A stretch of DNA of 64,000 nt, taken from NCBI GenBank assembly GCA_036747295.1, contig DAIOCN010000002.1, positions 172,845 through 236,844 of the forward strand, read 5' to 3'. The notes below the pieces were generated by a model that had not been told where the DNA came from, did not search any database, and worked only from the letters and a program-made list of their open reading frames with translations. This document shows positions 48,642 to 56,787 of the stretch, piece after piece. Position 1 is the stretch's first letter. Each line of letters starts with the position of its first letter. The position numbers were made by a program, and so were the translations under genes. The stretch is from UBA4736 sp002404015 (GTDB lineage: Bacteria > Chloroflexota > Dormibacteria > Dormibacterales > Dormibacteraceae).

Positions 48642-49514
48642 TCAGGGCAGGCGCTCCAGGACCCCCGGGATCGCGTGCTCTACGCTGGCGGCGGCAACCG
48701 CCACCCCGTACTCCAGCGCCGCCCGGAGTGGCTCTCCGCGCTCCAGCCTGAGTGCCACCGCGGCCACCAGGCAGTCGCCGGCCCCGATCGGGTTGACGAC
48801 CACGACCCGGGGTGCCTGGATCTCCGCCTCGCCGGCCTCCCCGGCCAGCGCCACCCCGTGCTCGCCCGCTGTCACCGCGGCGTTGCGGGCCCCCAGCTCG
48901 ACCAGCCGTCGAGCAGCTTCGAGCGGGCGCAGGCCGCGTCCCACGACCGAAGCAGCCTCATCCAGGTTGGGTGTGACGAGGTCGGGCCGGGCGGCCAGGG
49001 CCGCGGCCAGCAGGTCGCCAGTGGAGTCCACGATGACCGTCTTCGCGCGCCCGCGAGCGCGCTCGACAAGTCTCACATAGGCATCGAGCGGGGCGCCGGG
49101 AGGCAGGCTGCCTGTCAGCACGAAGACCTGCTCGGGCTCGAGCGCGCTCGCGACCGCCGACTCGAAGCTGCGCCAGGTGGCGGCGTCCAGCGGCGGGCCC
49201 GGTTCGTTGAGCACTGTGACGCGCCCAGAGTCCTCCAGGATGATGCTGGCCACCCGCACCTCGCCCGGACAGTCCAGCGCGTGCAGCGCGATCCCCTCGG
49301 CCCGCAGCAGCTTCACTACGGCGCGTCCGGTCTCGCCCGGCGCCAAGACGAAGAGGGTCGCGGGCTGGCCAAGGATGCGGGCCGCCCGGCAGACGTTGAC
49401 CCCCTTGCCGCCCGGCCGCGCCTCGACCGACCTGAAGTGCTGCACCTCACCCGGCCGCAGCGTGTCCGTCCGGGCCACGCGGTCGAGCGCGAGGTTGGCG
49501 CCGGCAACCAGCAT
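48642..49514 (-). CDS. PfkB-family sugar kinase (1-phosphofructokinase/tagatose-6-phosphate kinase type)
   Basis: 290 aa. LAGAN-type start LVAGANLALDRVAR, EARPGGKGVNVCRAARILG (first PfkB signature), EQVFVLTGSLPPG, and NPIGAGDCLVAAVALRLERG (second signature with the catalytic Asp in GAGD). The pattern VQHFRSVEARPGGKG is that of FruK/LacC-type kinases, which phosphorylate a sugar phosphate. The ATG at 49514 has CAGAAT 8 bases upstream. First gene of an operon with the FGGY kinase. Confidence 0.88.
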   Translation of the reverse strand: MLVAGANLALDRVARTDTLRPGEVQHFRSVEARPGGKGVNVCRAARILGQPATLFVLAPGETGRAVVKLLRAEGIALHALDCPGEVRVASIILEDSGRVTVLNEPGPPLDAATWRSFESAVASALEPEQVFVLTGSLPPGAPLDAYVRLVERARGRAKTVIVDSTGDLLAAALAARPDLVTPNLDEAASVVGRGLRPLEAARRLVELGARNAAVTAGEHGVALAGEAGEAEIQAPRVVVVNPIGAGDCLVAAVALRLERGEPLRAALEYGVAVAAASVEHAIPGVLERLP

Positions 49515-49567
49515 CGGTCCCGATTCTGGAGGTTCCGACCCGCGGCCGGACGTGGACGGCGCCGATC

Positions 49568-51400
49568 CTAGACGGTGGCCGCCTCCGCGACGCGCCGGGC
49601 CCGCGAACGGTCCACTTCGGTCAGGTGCCGCTTTCGGAGGCGGAGGTTCTTGGGCGTGACCTCCAGTAGCTCGTCGTCCACGAGGAAGTCCAGGGACTGC
49701 TCAAGGCTGAGCCGGGTGGCCGGCGTCAGCCGGTACGCGATGTCCGCGGTGGAGGAGCGGATGTTGGACTGCTTCTTCTCCCGGCAGACGTTCACTGACA
49801 TGTCGCCCGGCCGCTTCTGGATGCCGACGACCATCCCCTCGTACACCGCCTCGCCCGGCTCGATAAACGTGAACCCGCGCTCCTGGGCGTTGGCCAGCCC
49901 AAACGCCAGAGCGGTGCCCGGTGACGACGCGGTGAGGGCGCCGTTGCGCTGGTCGCGGAAGTCCCCCGCCCAGGGCCGGTAGCCGATCCCGATCGAGCCC
50001 ATCAGGCCGGTGCCCGCGGTCAGGGTGAGGAAGCTGTTGCGAAACCCGATCAGGCCACGGGTCGGGATCAGGTACTCCAGGCGGACGCCGCCCGAGCCGT
50101 CGTACTTGATCTCGATCATCTCGCCGCGCCGCCTGCCAAGGGCTTCGGTGACGGCGCCCAGGTAGTCCTCGCGGACGTCTACCGTCAGCCGCTCGACCGG
50201 TTCCAGGGCGCGGCCGTCCACCCGCTTCACGATCGCCTCCGGGCGCGAGACCTCGAACTCGAAGCCTTCCCGGCGCATGCCCTCGATCAGCACCGCCAGG
50301 TGCAGCTCGCCCCGGCCGCTGACCAGGAAGCGCTCGGCGTTATCGGTTCCCTCGACGCGCAGGCCGAGGTTCACGTCCAGCTCCCGGAAGAGCCGCGCGC
50401 GCAGCTGGCGGGAGGTGCTGAAGGCGCCCTCGCGGCCGGCGAAGGGGGAGGTGTTGACGCCGAAGGTCATCCGGACCGTCGGCTCCTCGATCTGGATCCT
50501 GGGCAGCGCGTCCGGATTCTCCAGATCGGCCAGCGTGTCACCGATGACGACCTCGTCGAGGCCGGTCAGGAGAACGATGTCACCGGCCTCGGCGTGCTCA
50601 ACCACCTCGCGCTCCAGACCCCGGTAGACGAGCACCTGGCCGACCTTGGCCGTGCGCGTCTCGTCGCCCGCGCCCAGCACCGCCACCGAGTCGCCGGGCG
50701 CCACAGCGCCACGCGTGATGCGACCGATCGCCAGCGCCCCCGTGTAGTCGTCGTAGGCCCGGTTGGCGACCAGCATCTGGAAGCCGCCTTCCTCGACGAT
50801 CGGAGCCGGGACGTGGTCGATGATGGCCTGGAACAGCGGCTCCAGGGTGGCTTCCAGGTGGTCGGGGTCGGTCCCCGCGCGGCCTTCCTTGGCAATCGTG
50901 TAGATGACGGGGGCGTCCAGCTGGTCGGCCTCCTCGGCCAGCTCCAGGAAAAGGTCGTGGACCGCCTCAAGGGCCTTTTTGGGGTCGGCGTGGGGACGGT
51001 CCAGCTTGTTGATCACGATGATCGTGTGGAGTCCCACCTCGAAGGCCTTCTTGAGCACGAAGCGGGTCTGCGGCATGGGTCCCTCGGCCGCGTCGACCAG
51101 CAGCAGGCAGCCGTCGGCCATGTTCAGCACGCGCTCTACCTCGCCTCCGAAGTCGGCGTGGCCGGGGGTGTCGATGATGTTGATCGTCACATCGCCATGG
51201 CGCACGGCCGTGTTCTTGGCCAGGATCGTGATGCCCTTCTCGCGCTCGAGCGCGTTCGAGTCGAGGATCAGGCTGCCGACCTCCTGGTTGTCGCGGAACA
51301 GGTGGCTCTGCTTCAGGAGGCCGTCAACCAGCGTGGTCTTCCCGTGGTCGACGTGGGCGATGATGGCGAGGTTGCGGACGTCGTGGCGAAGCTTCGGCAT
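49568..51400 (-). CDS. typA: Translational GTPase TypA/BipA
   Basis: 610 aa, standard length. The GTPase domain carries NLAIIAHVDHGKTTLVDGLL (G1), REKGITILAKN (G2), INIIDTPGHADFGGEVERVL (G3) and IVINKLDRPHADP (G4). EF-G-like domains II, III and V follow, then the BipA-specific C-terminal domain (LSLEQSLDFLVDDELLEVTP). It binds ribosomes and helps 50S assembly under stress or cold. TATAGT lies 14 bases before the ATG, giving a very short leader. Confidence 0.96.
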   Translation of the reverse strand: MPKLRHDVRNLAIIAHVDHGKTTLVDGLLKQSHLFRDNQEVGSLILDSNALEREKGITILAKNTAVRHGDVTINIIDTPGHADFGGEVERVLNMADGCLLLVDAAEGPMPQTRFVLKKAFEVGLHTIIVINKLDRPHADPKKALEAVHDLFLELAEEADQLDAPVIYTIAKEGRAGTDPDHLEATLEPLFQAIIDHVPAPIVEEGGFQMLVANRAYDDYTGALAIGRITRGAVAPGDSVAVLGAGDETRTAKVGQVLVYRGLEREVVEHAEAGDIVLLTGLDEVVIGDTLADLENPDALPRIQIEEPTVRMTFGVNTSPFAGREGAFSTSRQLRARLFRELDVNLGLRVEGTDNAERFLVSGRGELHLAVLIEGMRREGFEFEVSRPEAIVKRVDGRALEPVERLTVDVREDYLGAVTEALGRRRGEMIEIKYDGSGGVRLEYLIPTRGLIGFRNSFLTLTAGTGLMGSIGIGYRPWAGDFRDQRNGALTASSPGTALAFGLANAQERGFTFIEPGEAVYEGMVVGIQKRPGDMSVNVCREKKQSNIRSSTADIAYRLTPATRLSLEQSLDFLVDDELLEVTPKNLRLRKRHLTEVDRSRARRVAEAATV

Positions 51401-51471
51401 GGGCTGGACGCCCGACTATACCGGGGTACCTGCGATTCTCGCCCGTTTTGGAAGCAGCGGTCCGGGTGGCT

Positions 51472-51834
51472 TCAGCCGGGGTCGGCCGCGGATTCGAACA
51501 CGATCACGGGCAGCCGGCGGCCGCTCTTGAGCTCGTAGTCCGTATATCCGCTCCAGCGCTGCTTGCCCGCCGCCAGCAGCCGGTCCCGCTCGGCGCCGTC
51601 GGCCACGCGCGCCGTCATGGCCAGGGGCCGGCCGCCCACGAGGACGGTGGCGGCCGGGTTGGCGCGCAGGTTATGGTACCAGCTCGGGTGGCGAGGGCGG
51701 CCCCAGTTGCTCCCGATCATGTAGAGGGCGTCCCCGTACTCGTGGGCGGTCATCTCGACAGTGCGCGGCTGCCCGGACCGCGCGCCCGTGGTCGTGAGCT
51801 GTACGATCTCCGACTCGCGGATCAGAGCCATCAA
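51472..51834 (-). CDS. Nitroreductase-family deazaflavin-dependent protein
   Basis: 120 aa, a second DDN/DUF385-like split barrel. VQLTTTGARSGQPRTVEMTA and LYMIGSNWGRPRHPSWYHNL are the F420-site motifs, followed by ATVLVGGRPLAMTARVADGA. Likely reduces quinones or xenobiotics with F420H2. Two adjacent start codons (TTG ATG) give an uncertainty of one residue. Separate transcript from typA. Confidence 0.86.
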   Translation of the reverse strand: MMALIRESEIVQLTTTGARSGQPRTVEMTAHEYGDALYMIGSNWGRPRHPSWYHNLRANPAATVLVGGRPLAMTARVADGAERDRLLAAGKQRWSGYTDYELKSGRRLPVIVFESAADPG

Positions 51835-51948
51835 CTAAGTTTGGAGTCATTCCAGGCCGGCCCGCCTGGCACGCTTCGCCGTCTCGAAGGCCGGCAGCCA
51901 GTCGGCCGGCAACACATAGTCAGCAACCTAGTCAACTTCGAGCAGAAC

Positions 51949-52104
51949 ATGCTGGCCCAGATGCGCCAGCTCCGCGAGCGCAGCCGGGCCGAGATCGGGA
52001 CCGCGGTCGACGAGAGCAACATCCAGCCGCTGGAGCAGCTGATCGAGAACTTCAGGAACCGGCTGACCTTCTGGGAAGGCCGGGCGGCCGAGCTGGGCGG
52101 CTAG
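51949..52104 (+). CDS. Hypothetical 51-aa coiled-coil protein
   Basis: MLAQMRQLRERSRAEIGTAV then QPLEQLIENFRNRLTFWEGR: two amphipathic helices, probably a small helical hairpin. The frame is open upstream past 51900 without a better start (the preceding codons spell a helix-like NLVNFEQN), so the natural N-terminus may lie upstream with an unusual start. No family recognised. Coding status moderate. Confidence 0.4.
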   Translation: MLAQMRQLRERSRAEIGTAVDESNIQPLEQLIENFRNRLTFWEGRAAELGG

Positions 52105-52532
52105 GCGGCGGTCAGCTCGACCGCGCAGGAGCTGCCCGGGGGCCAGGGTGAGCGACAGCCGCGAGGTCGCGGCGCTCCAATTCGAGGTGGTCACGCAATC
52201 GCCCGCCACGACCGGAGCCGCCAGCGTCAGCGCCGGCCAGGACACTACGACCGGCGCGGCGTGCGCGCCTGCTCATCGAGGGGCGCGGGCGGGTGCGCCG
52301 GATACGACACCAGGGCGTCGTCATTGAACCCACGGAGCAGGATGGTGCGGCCGGCGCCATCGCGGATGTGGGTGCCATCGGTCGTCCGCCAGGGCAGGGC
52401 GGCGCTCGCCGGGCCCTGGTCCGGGACGGGCAGCTGGGCGCTCAGTCCGACCGGCGTCGAGTACGCCACCGTCGCCAGAACCGTCGTGAGGAGCAGGAGG
52501 GCAAGGGCCGCCCGCCGCTTGCGCGCTCGCAC
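52102..52532 (-). pseudogene. Remnant of a secreted glycoside hydrolase (GH5-like)
   Basis: The start is intact: GTG 52532, RKRRAALALLLLTTVLATVA signal peptide, then LPWRTTDGTHIRDGAGRTIL and LRGFNDDALVSYPAHP, the typical beginning of the GH5 barrel (D..GR..LRG.N). The end is recognisable in another frame: APVVAGDCVTTSNWSAATSR and LTLAPG, a C-terminal beta domain. About 300 residues of the catalytic barrel are gone and the junction near 52250 is out of frame, so this is an internal-deletion scar. Confidence 0.65.
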
Positions 52533-52551
52533 GGTGATAGTTTCGGTCCTG

Positions 52552-52947
52552 ATGAACCCTCCTGACAGCCATCTCGACCTGCTTGCGCGCCCGCTGTTCG
52601 CCCATTTCGCGACCGTGGCCGGCGACTGCTCACCCCGGGTCAACCCGATGTGGTTTCTGTGGGACGCCGAAGAGGGCGTGTTCAAGCTGACGCACACCAA
52701 GGAGCGGCACAACTTCCGCTACCTGCAGGCGCATCCCAAGGTGGCGCTGTCGGTGATCGACCCCGACGACGGGTACCGGTACGTGCAGGCTAGGGGTGAG
52801 GTCGAGAGGATCGAGGACGATCCCAACGGCGACTTCTACAACGTGCTCAGGCAGCGCTATCGGGGGTTCACGGCCGAGGTCGAAGACCGCGCAGTGCGCG
52901 TGATCCTGGTCATCCCGCCCTCGGCCTGGAAGGCCCGTTCCAGCTAG
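52552..52947 (+). CDS. Pyridoxamine 5'-phosphate oxidase-like (FMN/F420-binding) split-barrel protein
   Basis: 131 aa. LARPLFAHFATVAGDCSPRV with NPMWFLWD is the usual N-terminal strand of the PNPOx-like F420-dependent group; HTKERHNFRYLQAHPKVALS and RGEVERIEDDP follow. These proteins reduce or oxidise unknown substrates with FMN or F420. GATAGT lies 10 bases before the ATG. It is divergent from the glycosidase remnant and convergent with the Rieske gene. Confidence 0.84.
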   Translation: MNPPDSHLDLLARPLFAHFATVAGDCSPRVNPMWFLWDAEEGVFKLTHTKERHNFRYLQAHPKVALSVIDPDDGYRYVQARGEVERIEDDPNGDFYNVLRQRYRGFTAEVEDRAVRVILVIPPSAWKARSS

Positions 52948-52959
52948 AGGCTCGGCCGA

Positions 52960-52978
52960 ACCCCCGGTCCGCGGGGGT
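52960..52978. terminator. Hairpin between convergent genes
   Basis: ACCCCCG (52960-52966) and CGGGGGT (52972-52978) form a perfect 7-bp stem with a 5-base loop between the stops of the PNPOx-like gene (52947) and the Rieske gene (52980). No T-run follows on either strand. Likely a shared transcription end point. Confidence 0.5.
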
Positions 52979-52979
52979 C

Positions 52980-53873
52980 CTAGTGTGGCGGCTGGTCGAT
53001 CTTGACCTCCACTTTGCCCGCCCGCTCGCGCACCAGGAAGCTCGGCAGGGGGAAGGTCGCCGGGCCGCCCTTGACGCGCCCGTCCCTGACGCAGAAGCGC
53101 GACCCGTGCCAGGGGCAGACCACGATGTCGCCCTGCAGGTCGCCCTCGTCCAGCGGCCCGCCGGCGTGCGAGCAGACGGCCGCGATGGCGTTCAGCCGGC
53201 CCTCGGTCCTGACCATCAGGACCGCCATCGCGCCCGCCTTGACTCGCTTCAGGACGCCGTCGGGAAAGTCCTTGGGCGTGCCCACCGGCACGAAGTCCTC
53301 CGGCGCCTCGGCGAACGCATTCCGGTTGACCATGGTGCCCATGGCGTACGTCAGGTGGCCGCCCAGGTAGGCGCCCAGCAGCCCCAGGAGGAGGCCCACG
53401 GTAGCCAGGCCGACCGCCGCCGCCCGCGCGCCGCCGCCGCCTTCCAGGCGCAGCACCTGGGAGAGGACCATGACCAGGATGACCGTCGTCATGATCAGGC
53501 CGTGCGCGGTCGCCACCCGGCGTTCGTGGCCGAACGTCTCGTGGTGGTCCGTATAACCCGCGAGGGCGGCCGCGAGAGCGGCCAGTGTGCCGACCGCCAG
53601 GGCGAGGCCGCCGGCGGACGGGGGGATGGCGTGGCTGACGTAGGCCGCGTAGTCGGCGACCACGGCTGCCGTCCACGCGCCCAGGGGGACGTCGGTGAGG
53701 GCGGGGTGCAGGGGATGGCCGAGCGGCTTGGTGCCGTGCAGCAGGTCCTTCAACAGGCGGCCGGGCGCACCCAGGCGCTCGTAGATCCCGCCCACCACAT
53801 TCTGGATGAAGTCGGCAACCGGCTCCAGCCAGTTCAGCTTCCTGATCGCGCGGTCGGCGGCTGGCTCGGACAA
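52980..53873 (-). CDS. DUF2231-Rieske [2Fe-2S] membrane protein
   Basis: About 297 aa. An N-terminal DUF2231 region (LHGTKPLGHPLHPALTDVPL and four membrane helices) is followed by a Rieske domain (residues ~190-290) with CSHAGGPL and CPWHGSRF as cluster ligands. Probably an electron-transfer or ferredoxin-like membrane protein. I chose TTG at 53873 because GGAGGG precedes it at 6 bases, one of the clear ribosome sites here; the TTG at 53903 lies inside the operator palindrome. Confidence 0.85.
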   Translation of the reverse strand: MSEPAADRAIRKLNWLEPVADFIQNVVGGIYERLGAPGRLLKDLLHGTKPLGHPLHPALTDVPLGAWTAAVVADYAAYVSHAIPPSAGGLALAVGTLAALAAALAGYTDHHETFGHERRVATAHGLIMTTVILVMVLSQVLRLEGGGGARAAAVGLATVGLLLGLLGAYLGGHLTYAMGTMVNRNAFAEAPEDFVPVGTPKDFPDGVLKRVKAGAMAVLMVRTEGRLNAIAAVCSHAGGPLDEGDLQGDIVVCPWHGSRFCVRDGRVKGGPATFPLPSFLVRERAGKVEVKIDQPPH

Positions 53874-53891
53874 GGCTTGCCCTCCTACGTT

Positions 53892-53911
53892 TATAGTGTC
53901 CAAACACTATA
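53892..53911. promoter_or_regulatory. Perfect palindrome (operator) between Rieske and SufR-like genes
   Basis: TATAGTGT-CCAA-ACACTATA is a perfect 8-bp inverted repeat. TATAGT in its left half is positioned as the -10 of the regulator gene (15 bases before its ATG) and CACTATAA on the other strand as the -10 of the Rieske gene. A dimeric regulator bound here would control both directions; the adjacent SufR-like protein is the obvious candidate. Confidence 0.75.
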
Positions 53912-53912
53912 T

Positions 53913-54515
53913 ATGAGCCAGGTCGAACGTGTTGCCAGCGCCCTCGGGGAGCCGACCCGCCGCAACATCCTGCTCGCCCTGTACGAGGACCCGGAACCCC
54001 GAACCGTGGACCAGGTGGCGGCCCTGGCCGGCGTGCACCGCACCGTCGCGTTCAACCACCTGGAGCGGCTGGCTGAGCTCGGCTACCTGGTCAGTGAGAA
54101 GCGCCGAGGGGTACGCGGAAAGCCGGCCAAGCTCTACCGCCCAGCCCATCGCAGGCTCGAGTTGAGCCACCCCCAGCGCCGGTTCGGCGAGCTGGCGGCA
54201 CTGCTGGCGGCCAGCCTCGGGGGCCTCGGCGAGCCCGGCGTCGAGGCGGCCCGGGCCGCGGGTCTCGGCTTCGGTCGCTCGCTGGCCGGCGGGCTCGCCG
54301 AGCTGGGCGCCGACTACCTCGTCGAGGACTCCTCGATCGTCGCCCGAAACTGTGTCTTCCGGGAAGCCTGCGACTGCGCCCGGGCTGTCGTCTGCGGCCT
54401 GCACTCCGGGCTCCTGGAAGGGGCCAGGGGGCGGGTTGGTCTGGTAGGACAGGTCGTGCCCGGCGGACCGGTCGGCGAGACCGGCTGCCGATTCGTGATC
54501 AAGGAGAACTGCTGA
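53913..54515 (+). CDS. SufR-like Fe-S-sensing helix-turn-helix regulator
   Basis: 200 aa. The winged helix is EPTRRNILLALYED, VAALAGVHRTVAFNHLERLA, YLVSEKRRGVRGKPAKLYRP. The C-terminal half contains VARNCVFREACDCARAVVC and GLHSGLLEG, aligned with the cysteine segment that ligates the Fe-S cluster in SufR-type proteins. It probably senses iron-sulphur status or oxidants and represses from the palindrome at its start. It is one base from the folE start and divergent from a Rieske protein gene, another cluster protein. No suf operon is visible. Confidence 0.83.
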   Translation: MSQVERVASALGEPTRRNILLALYEDPEPRTVDQVAALAGVHRTVAFNHLERLAELGYLVSEKRRGVRGKPAKLYRPAHRRLELSHPQRRFGELAALLAASLGGLGEPGVEAARAAGLGFGRSLAGGLAELGADYLVEDSSIVARNCVFREACDCARAVVCGLHSGLLEGARGRVGLVGQVVPGGPVGETGCRFVIKENC

Positions 54516-54516
54516 C

Positions 54517-55170
54517 ATGAGCTTCTTCCGCCTGGAGGCAGACGAGACCGACCGCAGCTGGGAACGCCTGCACCCCCGCGACATCAGCGACGAGCAGTGG
54601 CGCCGGTTCGAGGGCCATATGGAGGAGATCTTCGGGGCGATGGGCATGGATCTCGGCACGCCGGGCACCGAGCGCACGCCGGCGCGATTCCTGCGCGCCC
54701 TCTTCGACGCCACCGCCGGCTACGAGGGCGACCCCAAGCTGGTGACCGCGTTCCCGACCGAGTGCCTGGGTGGTCCCGACTGCCGGCTCTCGCAGGTGAT
54801 CGAAGGGCCGGTGACATTTTACTCGCTCTGTGAGCACCACGCGCTGCCGTTCTTCGGGCACGCCTACGTGGGCTACATCGCCCACGACCGCATCATCGGC
54901 ATCTCCAAGCTGACGAGGCTCGTCCGCCTCTTCGCGTGCCGCTTCTCAGTCCAGGAGCGGCTGGGCCACGAGGTCGTGAGCACGCTGGAGGAGATCCTCA
55001 ACGCGCACGGCGTCGCCGTGTACCTGGACGCCGCCCACATGTGCACCCAGATGCGCGGTGTGCGCGACAGCGAGACTCGGACCAAGACATCGTTCTGGCG
55101 GGGCGCCTACGAGGACAATCCCGAGCTGCGCGCGGAGTTCCTCCGCATGTGCGGCGTAGGCCTCGGCTAG
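54517..55170 (+). CDS. folE: GTP cyclohydrolase I
   Basis: 217 aa. Converts GTP to dihydroneopterin triphosphate, the first step to folate or tetrahydropterin. Zinc ligands and catalytic residues appear in SLCEHHALPFFGHAYVGYI and DAAHMCTQMRGVRDSETRTK; GISKLTRLVRLFACRFSVQE is the family signature. It follows the SufR-like gene by one base, so its transcription is probably under the palindromic operator; the enzyme uses zinc and would keep pterin supply during oxidative stress (inference). The stop TAG is part of the left arm of the next 177-bp element. Confidence 0.93.
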   Translation: MSFFRLEADETDRSWERLHPRDISDEQWRRFEGHMEEIFGAMGMDLGTPGTERTPARFLRALFDATAGYEGDPKLVTAFPTECLGGPDCRLSQVIEGPVTFYSLCEHHALPFFGHAYVGYIAHDRIIGISKLTRLVRLFACRFSVQERLGHEVVSTLEEILNAHGVAVYLDAAHMCTQMRGVRDSETRTKTSFWRGAYEDNPELRAEFLRMCGVGLG

Positions 55171-55349
55171 AGGTCCGGCGGAAAAGCCCAGACGGAGCCT
55201 CGGCGCCCATGCACCCCATCCGCGGCGTCAGCTTCTGCGGTCCTCAGGTGCGCACCGTCAAGTGCGCCTGTTGCGGTCCTCGGCGCTTCTTTGCGGCTGG
55301 GTCACCTGGCCACCGATTCTCTCGCCCGGCTTTCCGGCCGAACCTCTAG
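55167..55349. repeat. 177-bp element, copy 2 (candidate structured RNA or hairpin-ended mobile element)
   Basis: Arms at 55167-55188 and 55328-55349 are 22-base inverted repeats with three mismatches. They differ in sequence from the arms of copy 1 but pair in the same way. The interior shares with copy 1 the blocks GGCGCCCATGCAC, CCATC, GCGGC, CTGCG-n-TCCTCA, GGT-n-CTCGGCGC, CACCTGG-n-CACC, ATTC-n-CTCGCC at nearly the same offsets; GGTGCGCACC (55247-55256) is the central palindrome. TA at 55168-55169 and 55347-55348 bracket exactly 177 bases. The right end overlaps the TAGGCT -10 box of zwf. Confidence 0.7.
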
Positions 55350-55358
55350 GCTGGCTTT
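55347..55358 (+). promoter_or_regulatory. -10 box of zwf (leaderless)
   Basis: TAGGCT (55347-55352) followed by 6 bases and the GTG start. Its first bases coincide with the right end of the 177-bp element. Confidence 0.45.
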
Positions 55359-56759
55359 GTGAGCCCGGCGGCCAAAGAGCCCACCCAGCTGGTCATTTTC
55401 GGCGCATCCGGGGACCTGGCCAAGCGCAAGATCATCCCCGCCCTCCGCAACCTGGTCGGCAACGGGACGCGGGTGCGCCTTCTCGGCGCCGGCCGCTCGG
55501 AGATGTCGCGGGAGGACTTCCAGAGGCTCGTGGCGGAGTCCAGCGGCAGCCAGGAGCTGGCGGCCCAAGCTGACTGGATCCGCCTGGACTACGACACGCC
55601 CGACTCCTACGGAGCCCTGAAGCAGGCCGTCGACGGCGCGGGCGGCGTCATCTACTACCTGGCCACGCCACCGCTGACCTTCAGCGCGATCCTGGATGGC
55701 CTCACGGCGGCTGGGCTCTCCCAACGTGGCGACAACCGGCGGATCGTGGTCGAGAAGCCGCTGGGCCAGGACTCCCGCAGCGCGCGCCACCTCAACGAAC
55801 AGCTGGACGAGCTCTTCGACGACTCCCAGGTCTTCCGGATCGACCACTACCTGGCCAAGGACACCGTCCAGAACGTGCTCGCCTTCCGGTTCAGCAACGC
55901 CCTGTTCGAGCCGATGTGGAACCGCACGATGATCGACAGCATCCAGATCACCGCGGCCGAGGAGCTGGACATCGGCAACCGGGCCGGCTACTACGACCAG
56001 ATCGGGGCGGTCCGCGACATGCTCCAGAACCACGCCCTCCAGCTGCTGGCCCTGATCGCCATGGAGCCGCCCACCACCTTCGACCCGGCCGACATCCGGC
56101 GGGCCAAGCTGGAGCTGCTGCGGGCCGTGCGCCCGCTCGACCCCGGCCACGCGGTCCGCGGCCAGTACGAAGGCTATCTCGACGCCGAGGGGGTGGCGCA
56201 TGACTCCACCCGTGAGACCTACGCAGCTGTCAGCCTCCTGATCGAGAACTGGCGCTGGGAGGGGGTGCACGTGTTCTTGCGCACCGGCAAGGCGCTGCGC
56301 CGGCAGCTGACCGAGGTCGTGATCCGGCTCAAGGACGCGCCCCACCTCTGGATCGGCGGCCGCCGCCAGAAGGGCATCCCGACCCTGGTCGTGATCCGCT
56401 TCCAGCCCGACGAGGGCATCACGCTGCGGATTGGCGCCAAGCGGCCGGGGCCGCGCTTCGAGATGGTCCCGGCGGGCATGAACCTGGAGTACCACCGGCT
56501 GGGGCGGCAGCCGCTGCCAGACGCCTACGAGAACGTGTTGAGCGAGGTCATCGCGGGCGGCCAGACGATGTTCCCGGGCGGCGCCGAGATCGAGCGCTCC
56601 TGGGAGATCGTGGACCCCCTGATCCGGGCCTGGGAGGCCGACGGCCACCCCGGGACATACGCCAAGGGCACCTGGGGCCCAGGCGAGGCGGACGAGATGG
56701 TGACCGTCAACGGCGGCGGGCGCTGGATCAACTCCGGGGACGAGCCGGGGACCAACTAG
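55359..56759 (+). CDS. zwf: Glucose-6-phosphate 1-dehydrogenase
   Basis: 466 aa. First step of the oxidative pentose-phosphate pathway, giving NADPH (or F420H2 in other families). The dinucleotide loop is LVIFGASGDLAKRKIIPALR; the active-site motif RIDHYLAKDTVQNVLAFRF contains the catalytic His and the substrate-binding Lys; EKPLGQDSRSARHLNEQL precedes it. Length is normal. The protein could feed reducing power to the F420 enzymes nearby. The gene stands alone, with a VOC gene convergent downstream. Confidence 0.94.
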   Translation: MSPAAKEPTQLVIFGASGDLAKRKIIPALRNLVGNGTRVRLLGAGRSEMSREDFQRLVAESSGSQELAAQADWIRLDYDTPDSYGALKQAVDGAGGVIYYLATPPLTFSAILDGLTAAGLSQRGDNRRIVVEKPLGQDSRSARHLNEQLDELFDDSQVFRIDHYLAKDTVQNVLAFRFSNALFEPMWNRTMIDSIQITAAEELDIGNRAGYYDQIGAVRDMLQNHALQLLALIAMEPPTTFDPADIRRAKLELLRAVRPLDPGHAVRGQYEGYLDAEGVAHDSTRETYAAVSLLIENWRWEGVHVFLRTGKALRRQLTEVVIRLKDAPHLWIGGRRQKGIPTLVVIRFQPDEGITLRIGAKRPGPRFEMVPAGMNLEYHRLGRQPLPDAYENVLSEVIAGGQTMFPGGAEIERSWEIVDPLIRAWEADGHPGTYAKGTWGPGEADEMVTVNGGGRWINSGDEPGTN

Positions 56760-56787
56760 CCCTCAGTCAGGGAGGCGGCCGGACAGC

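Noticed and set aside
39667..55349. The two 177-bp elements as ends of one large composite transposon
   Set aside because: They are in direct orientation, 15 kb apart, with ordinary housekeeping genes such as typA between them and no transposase gene.
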